Shown here: one piece after another, positions 35,128-42,387 of the stretch | Layout: every line of letters starts with the position of its first letter | Position numbering within the stretch: position 1 is the stretch's first letter | The notes under the pieces: model-generated | Told to the model about the DNA's origin: nothing | Database searches by the model: none | The model's input: only the letters and a program-made list of their open reading frames with translations | Program-made: the position numbers and the translations under genes | Source: Streptococcus salivarius | GTDB lineage: Bacteria > Bacillota > Bacilli > Lactobacillales > Streptococcaceae | Assembly (NCBI RefSeq): GCF_000785515.1 | Contig: NZ_CP009913.1 | Location: 648,001-712,000 of the forward strand | DNA: 64,000 nucleotides | Direction of reading: 5' to 3'

Positions 35128-37377
35128 ATGTCAGAAGGTACTTTTGATTTAATCCCACTCTTAGATTATATTGACCCTTCTACATTGTCTTATCAGGAGT
35201 GGGTAAACGTAGGAATGGCCCTGAAACAAGAGGGCTATACAGCAATGGATTGGGACACTTGGTCTCAATCAGACAGCCGCTATAAAAAGGGTGAGTGTTT
35301 CAGTAAATGGGATACCTTCCAATACGATGGAGGGGGTGCTGTTACCGGAGCAACCATTACACAAATGGCAAAAGACAACGGCTGGGAACCAATGAATAAG
35401 TCGGGTAAAAGCTATGAGCTCGACTGGGATTCTACAATTGACCGTGATTATCAAATCGTAGATAAGAATTGGGTCGAATCAAAGGAAATCCGAGAACCGA
35501 TTAATTGGCATCCAGTCCAAGACCTTGTCAAATACATCGAAACGTTGTTTGAAATGACTGACCTTGTTGGTTATGTCACTTCAACTTATCCGATTGAAAC
35601 AGAGAATGGGCCAATATACAAACCAACTCAAGGCAATTACGACAGGACTGCCGGAGAGCTTATCAAAGAACTTCAGAGTAATGGCGATGATATTGGTGCA
35701 GTCTTCGGAGACTACAAGGAAGAAGCTGGTGCCTGGATTCGTTTCAATCCATTGGATGGGAAGGGTGTCAAGAACGATAACGTCACTGATTTCAGATACG
35801 CTCTAGTAGAATCTGACAGCATGGAGCTTGGGAAACAGTACGCTCTATTTAAAGAATTAGAGCTACCTATTGCTACATTAGTACACTCTGGACACAAGTC
35901 GTTGCATGCAGTGGTGCGAGTGGATGCTAGAGACTACCAAGAATATCGGAAGCGTGTCGATTACATTTATCAGATTTGTAAAAAAAATGGACTTGATATT
36001 GATACCCAAAACCGAAATCCAAGCCGACTCTCTCGTATGCCTGGAGTAATCCGAAATGGACATAAGCAGTTCTTGATTGATACGAATCTTGGGAAAGCTA
36101 ACTACGAAGAATGGTATCAATGGGTTGAAGATCTAAACGACGACCTGCCTGATCCTGAAACACTAGCAGACGAGTGGGACCACCTTCCGGATTTAGCACC
36201 AGAGCTTATCCACGGTGTGTTGCGACAAGGCCACAAGATGCTAATCGCAGGTCCATCAAAAGCTGGTAAATCATTTGCTCTCATCGAGTTATCAATAGCT
36301 CTAGCAGAAGGAAAAGAATGGTTAGGTTGGCAGTGTGAGCAAGGAAGAGTCCTCTATGTCAATCTTGAATTAGATAGACCATCAGCTTTGCACCGATTCA
36401 AAGATGTTTACACTGCTATGGGAATCGAGCCTAAATGCGTAGCAAATATTGATATCTGGAACCTTCGCGGGAAAACTGTACCGATGGACAAGTTGGCGCC
36501 TAAACTCATCCGACGCTCGCTCAAAAAGAATTACCAAGCGGTTATTATCGACCCTATCTATAAGGTCCTGACAGGGGATGAAAACTCTGCAGACCAAATG
36601 GCACACTTCACTAATCAATTCGATAAGGTAGCTACTGAGCTAGGCTGTGCCGTAATTTATTGTCACCACCACTCAAAAGGGAGTCAAGGTGGTAAGAAAT
36701 CAATGGACCGAGCTAGTGGCTCAGGAGTGTTCGCTCGTGACCCTGATGCTCTGGTTGACTTGGTCGAGCTAGATCTTAACGAAGATATTATCAATGCAAG
36801 AATAGAAAAAGCGACAGCTAAAATCTATCAACGAGCCTTGCAAGAACAAGCAAATGATTACTACCAACACTATGTCAGTCTCGATGACCTGGAAAGTCGA
36901 TATCAAATGCAGCAACATTTTGATAAAGGTATTCCAGATATTATGAAACGAGAGCCTTATTTAAAAGAGGTAAAAGACACTGTGCGTAGTATTGAGATTG
37001 CTAGCGCTTGGCGAGTTGAAGGAACGCTTCGTGAATTCGCTAAATTCCCACCTCGAAATATGTGGTTTAGCTATCCAGTCCATGAAGTAGACACTACTGG
37101 AGTGTTAGCTGATATTCAATTGGAAGATGCAGCACCAGGTTGGAAAAAGAATCTCGACAGTAAGAAGGGTAATGAATCGAAAAAGAAAACTGCTGACGAA
37201 AGATTCACAACAGCTATGCAAGTATTATTTGACGGAATCACTCCAGTTGAATTGAACGATGTAGTGGAATATTTCTCAACAGAAGATAAGCCAGTCAGCG
37301 AAAAAACCATCAGAAGATGGGTGAAAAATAATGGCGATTTTGAGGTGAAAAACAACCAAATTTTACCTAAAAAATAG
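35128..37377 (+). CDS. Phage primase-helicase (PriCT_2, RepA-like AAA ATPase)
   Basis: A 749-residue replication protein. The N-terminus (~1-85) matches PriCT-2 (SYQEWVNVGMALKQEGY, FSKWDTF). A central primase-like region (~90-330) has acidic and HKSLHAVVRVDA motifs. A RecA-like ATPase follows with Walker A AGPSKAGKS (Lys381), VLYVNLEL and IYCHHHSKG. A winged helix ends the protein (residues ~690-745). It should start replication at the nearby non-coding repeat region. AAAGGAG precedes the ATG. Confidence 0.88.
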   Translation: MSEGTFDLIPLLDYIDPSTLSYQEWVNVGMALKQEGYTAMDWDTWSQSDSRYKKGECFSKWDTFQYDGGGAVTGATITQMAKDNGWEPMNKSGKSYELDWDSTIDRDYQIVDKNWVESKEIREPINWHPVQDLVKYIETLFEMTDLVGYVTSTYPIETENGPIYKPTQGNYDRTAGELIKELQSNGDDIGAVFGDYKEEAGAWIRFNPLDGKGVKNDNVTDFRYALVESDSMELGKQYALFKELELPIATLVHSGHKSLHAVVRVDARDYQEYRKRVDYIYQICKKNGLDIDTQNRNPSRLSRMPGVIRNGHKQFLIDTNLGKANYEEWYQWVEDLNDDLPDPETLADEWDHLPDLAPELIHGVLRQGHKMLIAGPSKAGKSFALIELSIALAEGKEWLGWQCEQGRVLYVNLELDRPSALHRFKDVYTAMGIEPKCVANIDIWNLRGKTVPMDKLAPKLIRRSLKKNYQAVIIDPIYKVLTGDENSADQMAHFTNQFDKVATELGCAVIYCHHHSKGSQGGKKSMDRASGSGVFARDPDALVDLVELDLNEDIINARIEKATAKIYQRALQEQANDYYQHYVSLDDLESRYQMQQHFDKGIPDIMKREPYLKEVKDTVRSIEIASAWRVEGTLREFAKFPPRNMWFSYPVHEVDTTGVLADIQLEDAAPGWKKNLDSKKGNESKKKTADERFTTAMQVLFDGITPVELNDVVEYFSTEDKPVSEKTIRRWVKNNGDFEVKNNQILPKK

Positions 37378-37778
37378 CCAGGGACATTACAGGGACAGGG
37401 ACAAACCCGAGGGACAAACCCGAGGGACAACTTCGGGAATGTCCCTGTCCCTGAGGGACAAACCCGAGAATGTCCCTGTGTCCCTGAGGTGTCTCTAGGG
37501 ACAAGGACAAACCCGAGAATGTCCCTGAGAAATCCCACAACCACGCGGTTTAGAGGCTCTAGGGACAAACCCGAGAACTCAGGGACAAAACCAGGGACAG
37601 AATATCTCCCTCTGTGAGGAGAGATATTTAGGAAAATGTCCCTGAGAGTTCAGAAGAACAGGTACAGGAACATGGGGGTCCTAAGACTCCCCCATGTAAC
37701 CCTGTAACCCTGTCCTTCACTCTGAACTTAGGCGCGTGAGCGTGGTAAGTAAAAAGAAAGAGTAAAAAGGTAAAAATT
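37378..37778. other. Candidate prophage replication origin: GGGACAAACCCGAG iterons and hairpins
   Basis: A 401-bp gene-free region after the primase. GGGACAAACCCGAG occurs at 37398, 37411, 37455 and 37562, with a one-mismatch copy at 37504. The core GGGACA/TGTCCC occurs many more times in both orientations. Two strong hairpins follow: AATATCTC/GAGATATT (37601-37628), and ACATGGGGG/CCCCCATGT (37670-37697) inside a longer interrupted stem bounded by GTTCAGA (37648) and TCTGAAC (37721). Iterons, fold-back structures and the adjacent primase fit an origin. In S. thermophilus phages a non-coding origin occupies a comparable place. Confidence 0.65.
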
Positions 37779-38030
37779 ATGGCACGAAAGAAAAAAACAT
37801 ATTCGGTCAAATTAGATATCGGTAAAAAAATGCCTCCACTTTATCACACGTTACCGGGTCAAGATTTTTGGTATTCAGATTCAGAGGTTTTGAAATGGAT
37901 TGCGAATCAACCGATTCTCTTGAATTGGGTAAAGGACCAGCTCAAAACGGCTGGATATATTACCTATGACAGACAGACTGGAAAATGGACCGGTATCGAT
38001 TATCGAGATGAGGTTGGATATGATGATTGA
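37779..38030 (+). CDS. Small phage protein, unknown
   Basis: An 83-residue protein with a basic N-terminus (MARKKKTYSVK) and a Trp-rich centre (FWYSDSEVLKWIANQPILLNW). AAAAAGG lies about 8 nt before the ATG. It is the first gene after the origin region and its end overlaps the RusA gene by 11 bp. No family was recognised. Confidence 0.7.
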   Translation: MARKKKTYSVKLDIGKKMPPLYHTLPGQDFWYSDSEVLKWIANQPILLNWVKDQLKTAGYITYDRQTGKWTGIDYRDEVGYDD

Positions 38031-38418
38031 ATTTTTCGTTCCGATGAAAAAAATTCCAACTACAACGCACCAACAGAAAAAAGTCGCTGTGGTGAATGGT
38101 AAGCCGAAATTCTATGAGCCTCAAAAGTTGAAAGAAGCTAGAGACTTGTTTTTAACCCTGCTTGCTCCGTATACCCCAAACGAAAAAATTGAAGGCCCTA
38201 TACGTCTAACGGTCAAGTGGCTATTTCCTAAAATCAAAAAAGCAACTCACGGCCAGTACAAGACCACTAAACCAGATACAGACAATCTACAAAAACTTCT
38301 GAAAGATTGCATGACTGATCTTGAGTATTGGGAAGACGATGCTCAAGTCGCTAGTGAGATTGCCGAAAAGTTTTGGTCAGACACTGTTGGAATATACGTC
38401 AAGGTGGAAGAACTATGA
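38020..38418 (+). CDS. rusA: RusA-family Holliday junction resolvase
   Basis: A ~132-residue endodeoxyribonuclease resolving four-way junctions. The catalytic segment KPDTDNLQKLLKDCMTDL with the acidic EDDAQV that follows is the RusA signature. The ATG at 38020 (or 38023) is chosen, with GATGAGG 6-9 nt upstream; an earlier in-frame ATG lies deep in the preceding gene. It pairs functionally with the recombination ATPases upstream. Confidence 0.9.
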   Translation: MMIEFFVPMKKIPTTTHQQKKVAVVNGKPKFYEPQKLKEARDLFLTLLAPYTPNEKIEGPIRLTVKWLFPKIKKATHGQYKTTKPDTDNLQKLLKDCMTDLEYWEDDAQVASEIAEKFWSDTVGIYVKVEEL

Positions 38419-38642
38419 ATTATATCAATTTCTTCGAGTCTGAAGTTCCGAATTGGATGAGAGAGAACAACCAAATGATGCAGCAGGTCGGTTTTAATAC
38501 TCCTGCATATTGGGAGTGGGTAGTGGTATCTATCGATAAGGTTTGTGAAAAATACAATAACGATACTTTAGTCAAAAATCAATTTCATATTATCTGGGAT
38601 TTCCTGGATGAGAAGGCTAGGGAGGTCTCAGGTAACAACTAA
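38415..38642 (+). CDS. Small acidic phage protein, unknown
   Basis: A 75-residue protein starting in an ATGA overlap with the RusA stop. GGAAGAA precedes it. It is acidic and Trp-rich (PNWMREN, YWEWVVV, IIWDFL). No family was recognised. The tight overlap supports real translation. Confidence 0.65.
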   Translation: MNYINFFESEVPNWMRENNQMMQQVGFNTPAYWEWVVVSIDKVCEKYNNDTLVKNQFHIIWDFLDEKAREVSGNN

Positions 38643-38917
38643 TGGTAAAACGATGGAATGATCGCATGGCTGGTGTTAAATATGCACCACGGCCATACGA
38701 ACCGGCAACAGTGTTAGAGTGTGTGGAAGTTTTTAGCCGATGGTTTTATACGACACACCAAAAGAAAGGTGTGGTAGCAACCAAGCTAGGTATTGGGAAT
38801 AAGAAACTCAACCGCATTCTAACGCTGGAGCAGTTACCGGATGAAGAATTACTAAAGGAGATGATGAAGCTATGCGAGCGAAAGAGTTTGCACTCTACAA
38901 GGGTGAAGAATTGCTAG
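38642..38917 (+). CDS. Small phage protein with possible HTH, unknown
   Basis: A 91-residue basic protein whose ATG overlaps the previous stop (TAATG). The segment GVVATKLGIGNKKLNRIL has a helix-turn-helix-like pattern. The next gene starts inside it at 38872. No family was recognised. Confidence 0.65.
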   Translation: MVKRWNDRMAGVKYAPRPYEPATVLECVEVFSRWFYTTHQKKGVVATKLGIGNKKLNRILTLEQLPDEELLKEMMKLCERKSLHSTRVKNC

Positions 38918-39042
38918 CAATGGGAACTAAGCGTGAAATTGCTAAACAATTGGGCGTGTCAGCTAGTACCGTTGGTTACTATGGAACGCCGGTATACGCT
39001 CGAAGAACATCGGAAAATGGAAGGAGATTAGTAGAGCTATGA
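38872..39042 (+). CDS. Small helix-turn-helix protein
   Basis: A 56-residue protein overlapping the previous gene by 46 bp in another frame; AAAGGAG lies about 16 nt upstream. KREIAKQLGVSASTVGYYG is a clear HTH recognition unit, so it should bind DNA. It ends in an ATGA overlap with the next gene. It could be a small regulator; its target is unknown. Confidence 0.65.
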   Translation: MRAKEFALYKGEELLAMGTKREIAKQLGVSASTVGYYGTPVYARRTSENGRRLVEL

Positions 39043-39197
39043 AATATAAAGTTATCGTCTATTACGACAACATGGAAGACAGTGAGCATATTTTTAGTAA
39101 CAAGAACGACGCTATCAACGAATTGCATCGCTTACGAGGTGTTAAATATCGCAATTCTAGGATGTATACGGTGGAGCTAGTCGAATGCGGTGGATAG
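39039..39197 (+). CDS. Small phage protein, unknown
   Basis: A 52-residue protein in an ATGA overlap with the preceding HTH gene; AAGGAG precedes it. It has alternating strands and charged residues (KYKVIVYYDNMEDSEHIF, MYTVELVECGG). A very similar layout appears in the next small gene, so the two may be diverged duplicates. Confidence 0.6.
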   Translation: MKYKVIVYYDNMEDSEHIFSNKNDAINELHRLRGVKYRNSRMYTVELVECGG

Positions 39198-39340
39198 TTA
39201 GAGTAGCACGCACAATGGATGATGTTAAAGAGTGCTATTTCACAGATAAGGACAAGGCACTGAAACACATTGAAGCGTTGAAAAAGTTAAGCATGGCAGT
39301 AGATGATGCCACTGTATGGATGGAGGAAATTGATGATTAG
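39185..39340 (+). CDS. Small phage protein, unknown
   Basis: A 51-residue protein overlapping its upstream neighbour by 13 bp. It begins MRWIVRVARTMDDVKECYF and ends in acidic residues. The pattern (strand, DD/ED, charged helix, strand) resembles the product of 39039-39197. Confidence 0.6.
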   Translation: MRWIVRVARTMDDVKECYFTDKDKALKHIEALKKLSMAVDDATVWMEEIDD

Positions 39341-39581
39341 AACGAAGTGGTTAGAGGTCGACAAAGAGACTAGATACACGGTTCGAGTGAAAGGGATTGA
39401 CGGATACTGTAAATACCTCAATCGGGATACAAAAACTCAAAAATGGCTTTTTGCATCGAAAACAGAACTTGAAAGATTTCGAGCACACCACACCCGCAAA
39501 GAGCTAGAAAAAGCTGATTTTGGCTGGGTGTTTGATTGCCCGGGCGTGGAAGTGAAAGAGGTGGACGATGGAAACGATTAA
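39333..39581 (+). CDS. Small phage protein, unknown
   Basis: An 82-residue protein starting at ATG 39333, where TGGAGGAA lies upstream inside the previous gene. It is strand- and charge-rich (TRYTVRVKGIDGYCKYL) with an acidic end. An earlier ATG in frame lacks a ribosome site. No family was recognised. Confidence 0.65.
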   Translation: MIRTKWLEVDKETRYTVRVKGIDGYCKYLNRDTKTQKWLFASKTELERFRAHHTRKELEKADFGWVFDCPGVEVKEVDDGND

Positions 39582-39645
39582 ATTTATTTTGATGGTCGTA
39601 GCTGTGGTTTATGCTTGGCGCACGCTGTTTGGTGGGGGTGAATAG
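39568..39645 (+). CDS. Very small membrane peptide
   Basis: A 25-residue ORF (ATG 39568) with GAGGTGG just upstream, overlapping the previous gene by 14 bp and ending directly before the next ATG. It is one hydrophobic segment (FILMVVAVVYAW). The spacing between neighbours supports its being translated. Confidence 0.45.
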   Translation: METIKFILMVVAVVYAWRTLFGGGE

Positions 39646-39963
39646 ATGACTAATCTTAAACGATCGCAAAAGAAGAGGATTTATAATGAGCTGGCAGTCG
39701 CAACGATTCTGTTACTGGTCTCACTGGCCATTAACGTGACTACCGTCTTGCGAGTGGTTAATAGACCTATCGAGACAGTGGTTATCCATAAAGCTGACAA
39801 TGCCGTTGAATTACACGGCAAGGTTACTGGAAAATCGAAAATTAAAAACCTCTACACGCTCGATTGTGGAGCTTACGGGAAATTCTTAGTAAGCAAGGAG
39901 CAGTACGACAGCGTGAACGTTGGGGATGATATTCCTAGCTATCTAAGGGGGCGAGGACAATGA
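39646..39963 (+). CDS. Membrane-anchored DUF1372-like phage protein
   Basis: A 105-residue protein. A basic N-terminus is followed by one membrane helix (~16-36, ELAVATILLLVSLAINV) and a small outside domain (HGKVTGKSKIKNLYTLDCGAYGKFLVS). The layout matches the DUF1372 proteins found in S. thermophilus and S. pneumoniae phages; their role is unknown. GGGGGTG precedes the ATG. It overlaps the YopX gene by 4 bp. Confidence 0.65.
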   Translation: MTNLKRSQKKRIYNELAVATILLLVSLAINVTTVLRVVNRPIETVVIHKADNAVELHGKVTGKSKIKNLYTLDCGAYGKFLVSKEQYDSVNVGDDIPSYLRGRGQ

Positions 39964-40364
39964 TTCCAAGACTTAGAGCGTGGGATAAAGAGTTCAAAGA
40001 GATGGTGCAAGTTGACGCACTGGTTTTCGATGAACAAATTATCAAAGCAACTTACAAAAATGGAAATGTTGTAAAAGAAGACTTAAAAAATTATGTACTC
40101 ATGCAATCCACAGGCCTCAAAGACAAGAATGGCAAAGAAATCTTTGAGGGGGATATCTTAACGACTGGGAAACGGACGGGAGTTGTCAAAAATCATCGAA
40201 CGCTTGGTTTTTATATGAACGACGCAAGAGGGAATAACTGGTGGTTTGGGTCTGATGTTGATTTAGCAGAATTTGAAGATTTCACAAGAGATGTGGCAAG
40301 AAAAATCGGAATTTTAGGCAACATATACACGAACCCAGAGTTAGCAGAGGTGAAACATGACTAA
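39960..40364 (+). CDS. YopX family protein
   Basis: A 134-residue protein of the YopX family. It has the family start IPRLRAWDKEFKEM, then STGLKDKNGKEIFEGDIL and the end IGILGNIYTNPEL. YopX proteins are frequent in phages, and their role is unknown. The ATGA overlap with the gene before and the 8-bp overlap with the gene after show a compact operon. Confidence 0.9.
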   Translation: MIPRLRAWDKEFKEMVQVDALVFDEQIIKATYKNGNVVKEDLKNYVLMQSTGLKDKNGKEIFEGDILTTGKRTGVVKNHRTLGFYMNDARGNNWWFGSDVDLAEFEDFTRDVARKIGILGNIYTNPELAEVKHD

Positions 40365-41061
40365 ACATCAATATGCAGGACTGACACCAGAGCTATATCA
40401 ACGGTTAGTCAGTGAACGTGCAGCACTGAAAGAAGCACATCCAAGGGATTACAAGCAGTTTTTCCAAGATGTTAAGCAGTGCAGTGAATTACAAGCCCGT
40501 CTCACTTATCAAGCATTTAACAATGTAGTCGTGGAGCGTTGGAAAATGACTCCCAATACTGCCGAACGACTAGAAGGCATTATTTCGGATGAATTATTCA
40601 AGGATCTTCAAGATTATCTGGCCAAGAACTACACAAGAGGGACAGTTACTCGGCCAGTCGTAGATACGACCAATGCAGGACTTCCAGAGGAATTGTTTAA
40701 GCAATTCCAAGGTGAGGTGGAAGAACTACGCAACCTTCACAAGAACAGCATAGCTAAACACATCATGCAAGTTAAGGGATGCGATAGGAAAGAAGCTAAT
40801 AGAATCAAGGACTCAATCAATCGCTGCTATGTCGAGCGCATCGTCCTAACGCCACTCAAAGTCATTCAAATGGAAGGGCTATTTTCCAGAGATTTATTCA
40901 GCAAGATTGCTAAATACGTCTTGAATAATTACGAATGGCCCGAGAGATTAGACGATGAAGTTGATCGCATCGTTCTCGAATATCGTACTAAAGGCGAGTT
41001 AGGTCGCAAGAAACCTAGTGTCAAGCGTGCTCTATACACGGCATTGGCAATGGGTTTGTAG
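40357..41061 (+). CDS. Phage protein with two tandem copies of an ~85-residue domain
   Basis: A 234-residue helical protein. Residues ~8-92 (GLTPELYQRLVSERAALK onward) and ~108-192 (GLPEELFKQFQGEVEELR onward) align along their lengths, both ending in a ...YLAKNY / ...YVLNNY helix. Each has a basic HTH-like centre, so a DNA-binding dimer-in-one is plausible. The C-terminal ~40 residues are unique. No family was recognised. Its stop codon overlaps the tRNA-like element. Confidence 0.75.
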   Translation: MTKHQYAGLTPELYQRLVSERAALKEAHPRDYKQFFQDVKQCSELQARLTYQAFNNVVVERWKMTPNTAERLEGIISDELFKDLQDYLAKNYTRGTVTRPVVDTTNAGLPEELFKQFQGEVEELRNLHKNSIAKHIMQVKGCDRKEANRIKDSINRCYVERIVLTPLKVIQMEGLFSRDLFSKIAKYVLNNYEWPERLDDEVDRIVLEYRTKGELGRKKPSVKRALYTALAMGL

Positions 41062-41098
41062 CCAGAATGGTATAGACGGTTCGATTCCGTCACTGGCT
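41060..41098 (+). other. tRNA-like minihelix (acceptor stem plus T arm)
   Basis: AGCCAG (41060-41065) pairs with CTGGCT (41093-41098). Inside it GACGG pairs with CCGTC around the loop TTCGATT, giving a perfect T arm and B-box (GGTTCGATTCC). Only 9 nt (AATGGTATA) replace the D and anticodon arms, and no CCA is encoded. It is too short to be a tRNA gene. It may be a degraded tRNA or a functional mimic. Confidence 0.55.
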
Positions 41099-41399
41099 GT
41101 TAGTCTGTCAAAACACTAATTAATTTAGTGGCTAAGACACTTTTCAACACTTTTTCGACACTCGCATCGCTGACAGACCGATGCAAACAAATCCAGTAAA
41201 TAATAAGCTATAGAATCGAGGAATCCTTTTTATTTTTTTCAAATCATAAGCCTTGCATTGCTGGTGGTAAGACTAAATCTAATGTATTGGAGGTGATAGC
41301 TTAATCCTTCTTTGTTCTTGTAAACAAAAAAAGGCCCAGACTAATGCCCAGGACTTCTACGAAATTCTTAATACTATTATAACATGAAAGGCCTCTTGC
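41099..41399 (+). promoter_or_regulatory. Structured non-coding region upstream of the late genes
   Basis: No gene is present in ~300 bp. A hairpin CACTAA/TTAGTG lies at 41114-41130. GTCTGTCA (41103-41110) matches TGACAGAC (41171-41178). The latter sits in the loop of another hairpin, GCATCG/CGATGC (41164-41184), so two folds compete or form a pseudoknot. The position just before the late regulator and terminase also makes a packaging site or late promoter possible. Confidence 0.4.
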
Positions 41400-41822
41400 A
41401 TGGAAACTAAAAAATACAGTAGACGGCTAAATGTAGATTTCAAGGAGTATATCAACATTCTAACGCTATACTTCAACAGAGGGATTAATGGGAACACGCT
41501 GCTCAACGAGAAAATTAAGAAACGTGAGCAAGAGCTGGAAAATCCAGACAAGGAAAATAGTGAAGTTATCGTACTTCGAAAAGAAACTGATAGCGAACTG
41601 ATGAAATACCGTCATTGGTTAAAATGCACTGAAGAATATATCAGCACTTCTGATGAAATCGTACTCAAGATCATCAAGGAAGTCTATGTATTTAGACATG
41701 CTAACATTCAAGCGATGGCACTAGAGTATTACATCAGTGAGCGGAATGCCTATCGATTGGTAAATCTATGGTTCGAAGGGTATAGAGATTACCTTTGGAA
41801 GTGTGCGTTGGCAAAAAAATAG
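41400..41822 (+). CDS. Late-gene transcription regulator (ArpU/DUF722-like)
   Basis: A 140-residue protein. Residues ~85-130 (IVLKIIKEVYVFRHANIQAM, YYISERNAYRLVNLW) resemble the sigma-like HTH of ArpU/RinA/DUF722 phage activators. A helical N-terminus precedes it. Such proteins switch on packaging and structural genes, and its position immediately before the terminase genes agrees. GAAAGG precedes the ATG at a longer spacing than usual. Confidence 0.65.
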   Translation: METKKYSRRLNVDFKEYINILTLYFNRGINGNTLLNEKIKKREQELENPDKENSEVIVLRKETDSELMKYRHWLKCTEEYISTSDEIVLKIIKEVYVFRHANIQAMALEYYISERNAYRLVNLWFEGYRDYLWKCALAKK

Positions 41823-41851
41823 GCAGAAAATATGCGATAATATAAGCTAGC

Positions 41852-41883
41852 AAGCAAATGGACTTAGGTCTGTTTGCTTTTTT
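41852..41883 (+). terminator. Terminator between late regulator and terminase genes
   Basis: AAGCAAATGGAC pairs with GTCTGTTTGCTT (one mismatch) around a 4-nt loop, followed by TTTTC. It would separate early from late transcription unless antitermination acts. Confidence 0.7.
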
Positions 41884-41904
41884 CGTGCATAGAAAGGAGG
41901 ATTA

Positions 41905-42387
41905 ATGAACGAAAGACAGAAGAAATTTGCAGACGAATATTTAATATCTGGCGTGGCTCATAGCGCAGCATTAAAAGCTGGTTATTCTGAAAATTACGCA
42001 AAAACAAGGTCTCATAAGCTGTTAGAAAATGACAGAATCAAGGCTTATATTGACGAACGCTTGAAAGAGCTTGAGAAAGAGAAGATAGCGAAACAAGATG
42101 AAGTCATGCAAGTATTCACCTCGATTTTGCGGCAGGAACTCATGGAAGAAGTTATCGAGCTTAACGCTATGACTGGTCAGTTTGTTAAAACGAAGAAACC
42201 TCCGTCTATTGCAGAGGTCATCAAAGCTGGTAGCGAAATCATGAAACGCTATCCGACAGCCAAACAATCCGAGAAACTAGAACTTGAAATTAAGAAACTC
42301 AAAGAACAGTTAGACAGTGGCGTCGAAGGGACGATGAACGTTAACATCATCAATACTTGGGAGGATATCCCTAATGACGACGATTAA
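41905..42387 (+). CDS. terS: Terminase small subunit
   Basis: A 160-residue DNA-recognition subunit of the packaging motor (Terminase_2 type). The N-terminal HTH reads RQKKFADEYLISGVAHSAALKAGYSENYA. A coiled-coil oligomerisation region and an acidic C-terminus (NTWEDIPNDDD) follow. AAAGGAGG precedes the ATG. It overlaps the large-subunit gene by 14 bp. Confidence 0.93.
   Translation: MNERQKKFADEYLISGVAHSAALKAGYSENYAKTRSHKLLENDRIKAYIDERLKELEKEKIAKQDEVMQVFTSILRQELMEEVIELNAMTGQFVKTKKPPSIAEVIKAGSEIMKRYPTAKQSEKLELEIKKLKEQLDSGVEGTMNVNIINTWEDIPNDDD

Noticed and set aside
37378-37720. The GGGACAAACCCGAG repeats as a CRISPR array
   Set aside because: Spacing is irregular (13 to ~60 bp), some copies abut directly, cores occur in both orientations, and no unique spacers or cas genes are present.
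41055-41100. A complete tRNA gene
   Set aside because: Only acceptor and T arms exist; there is no anticodon arm or encoded CCA within the 39 nt.
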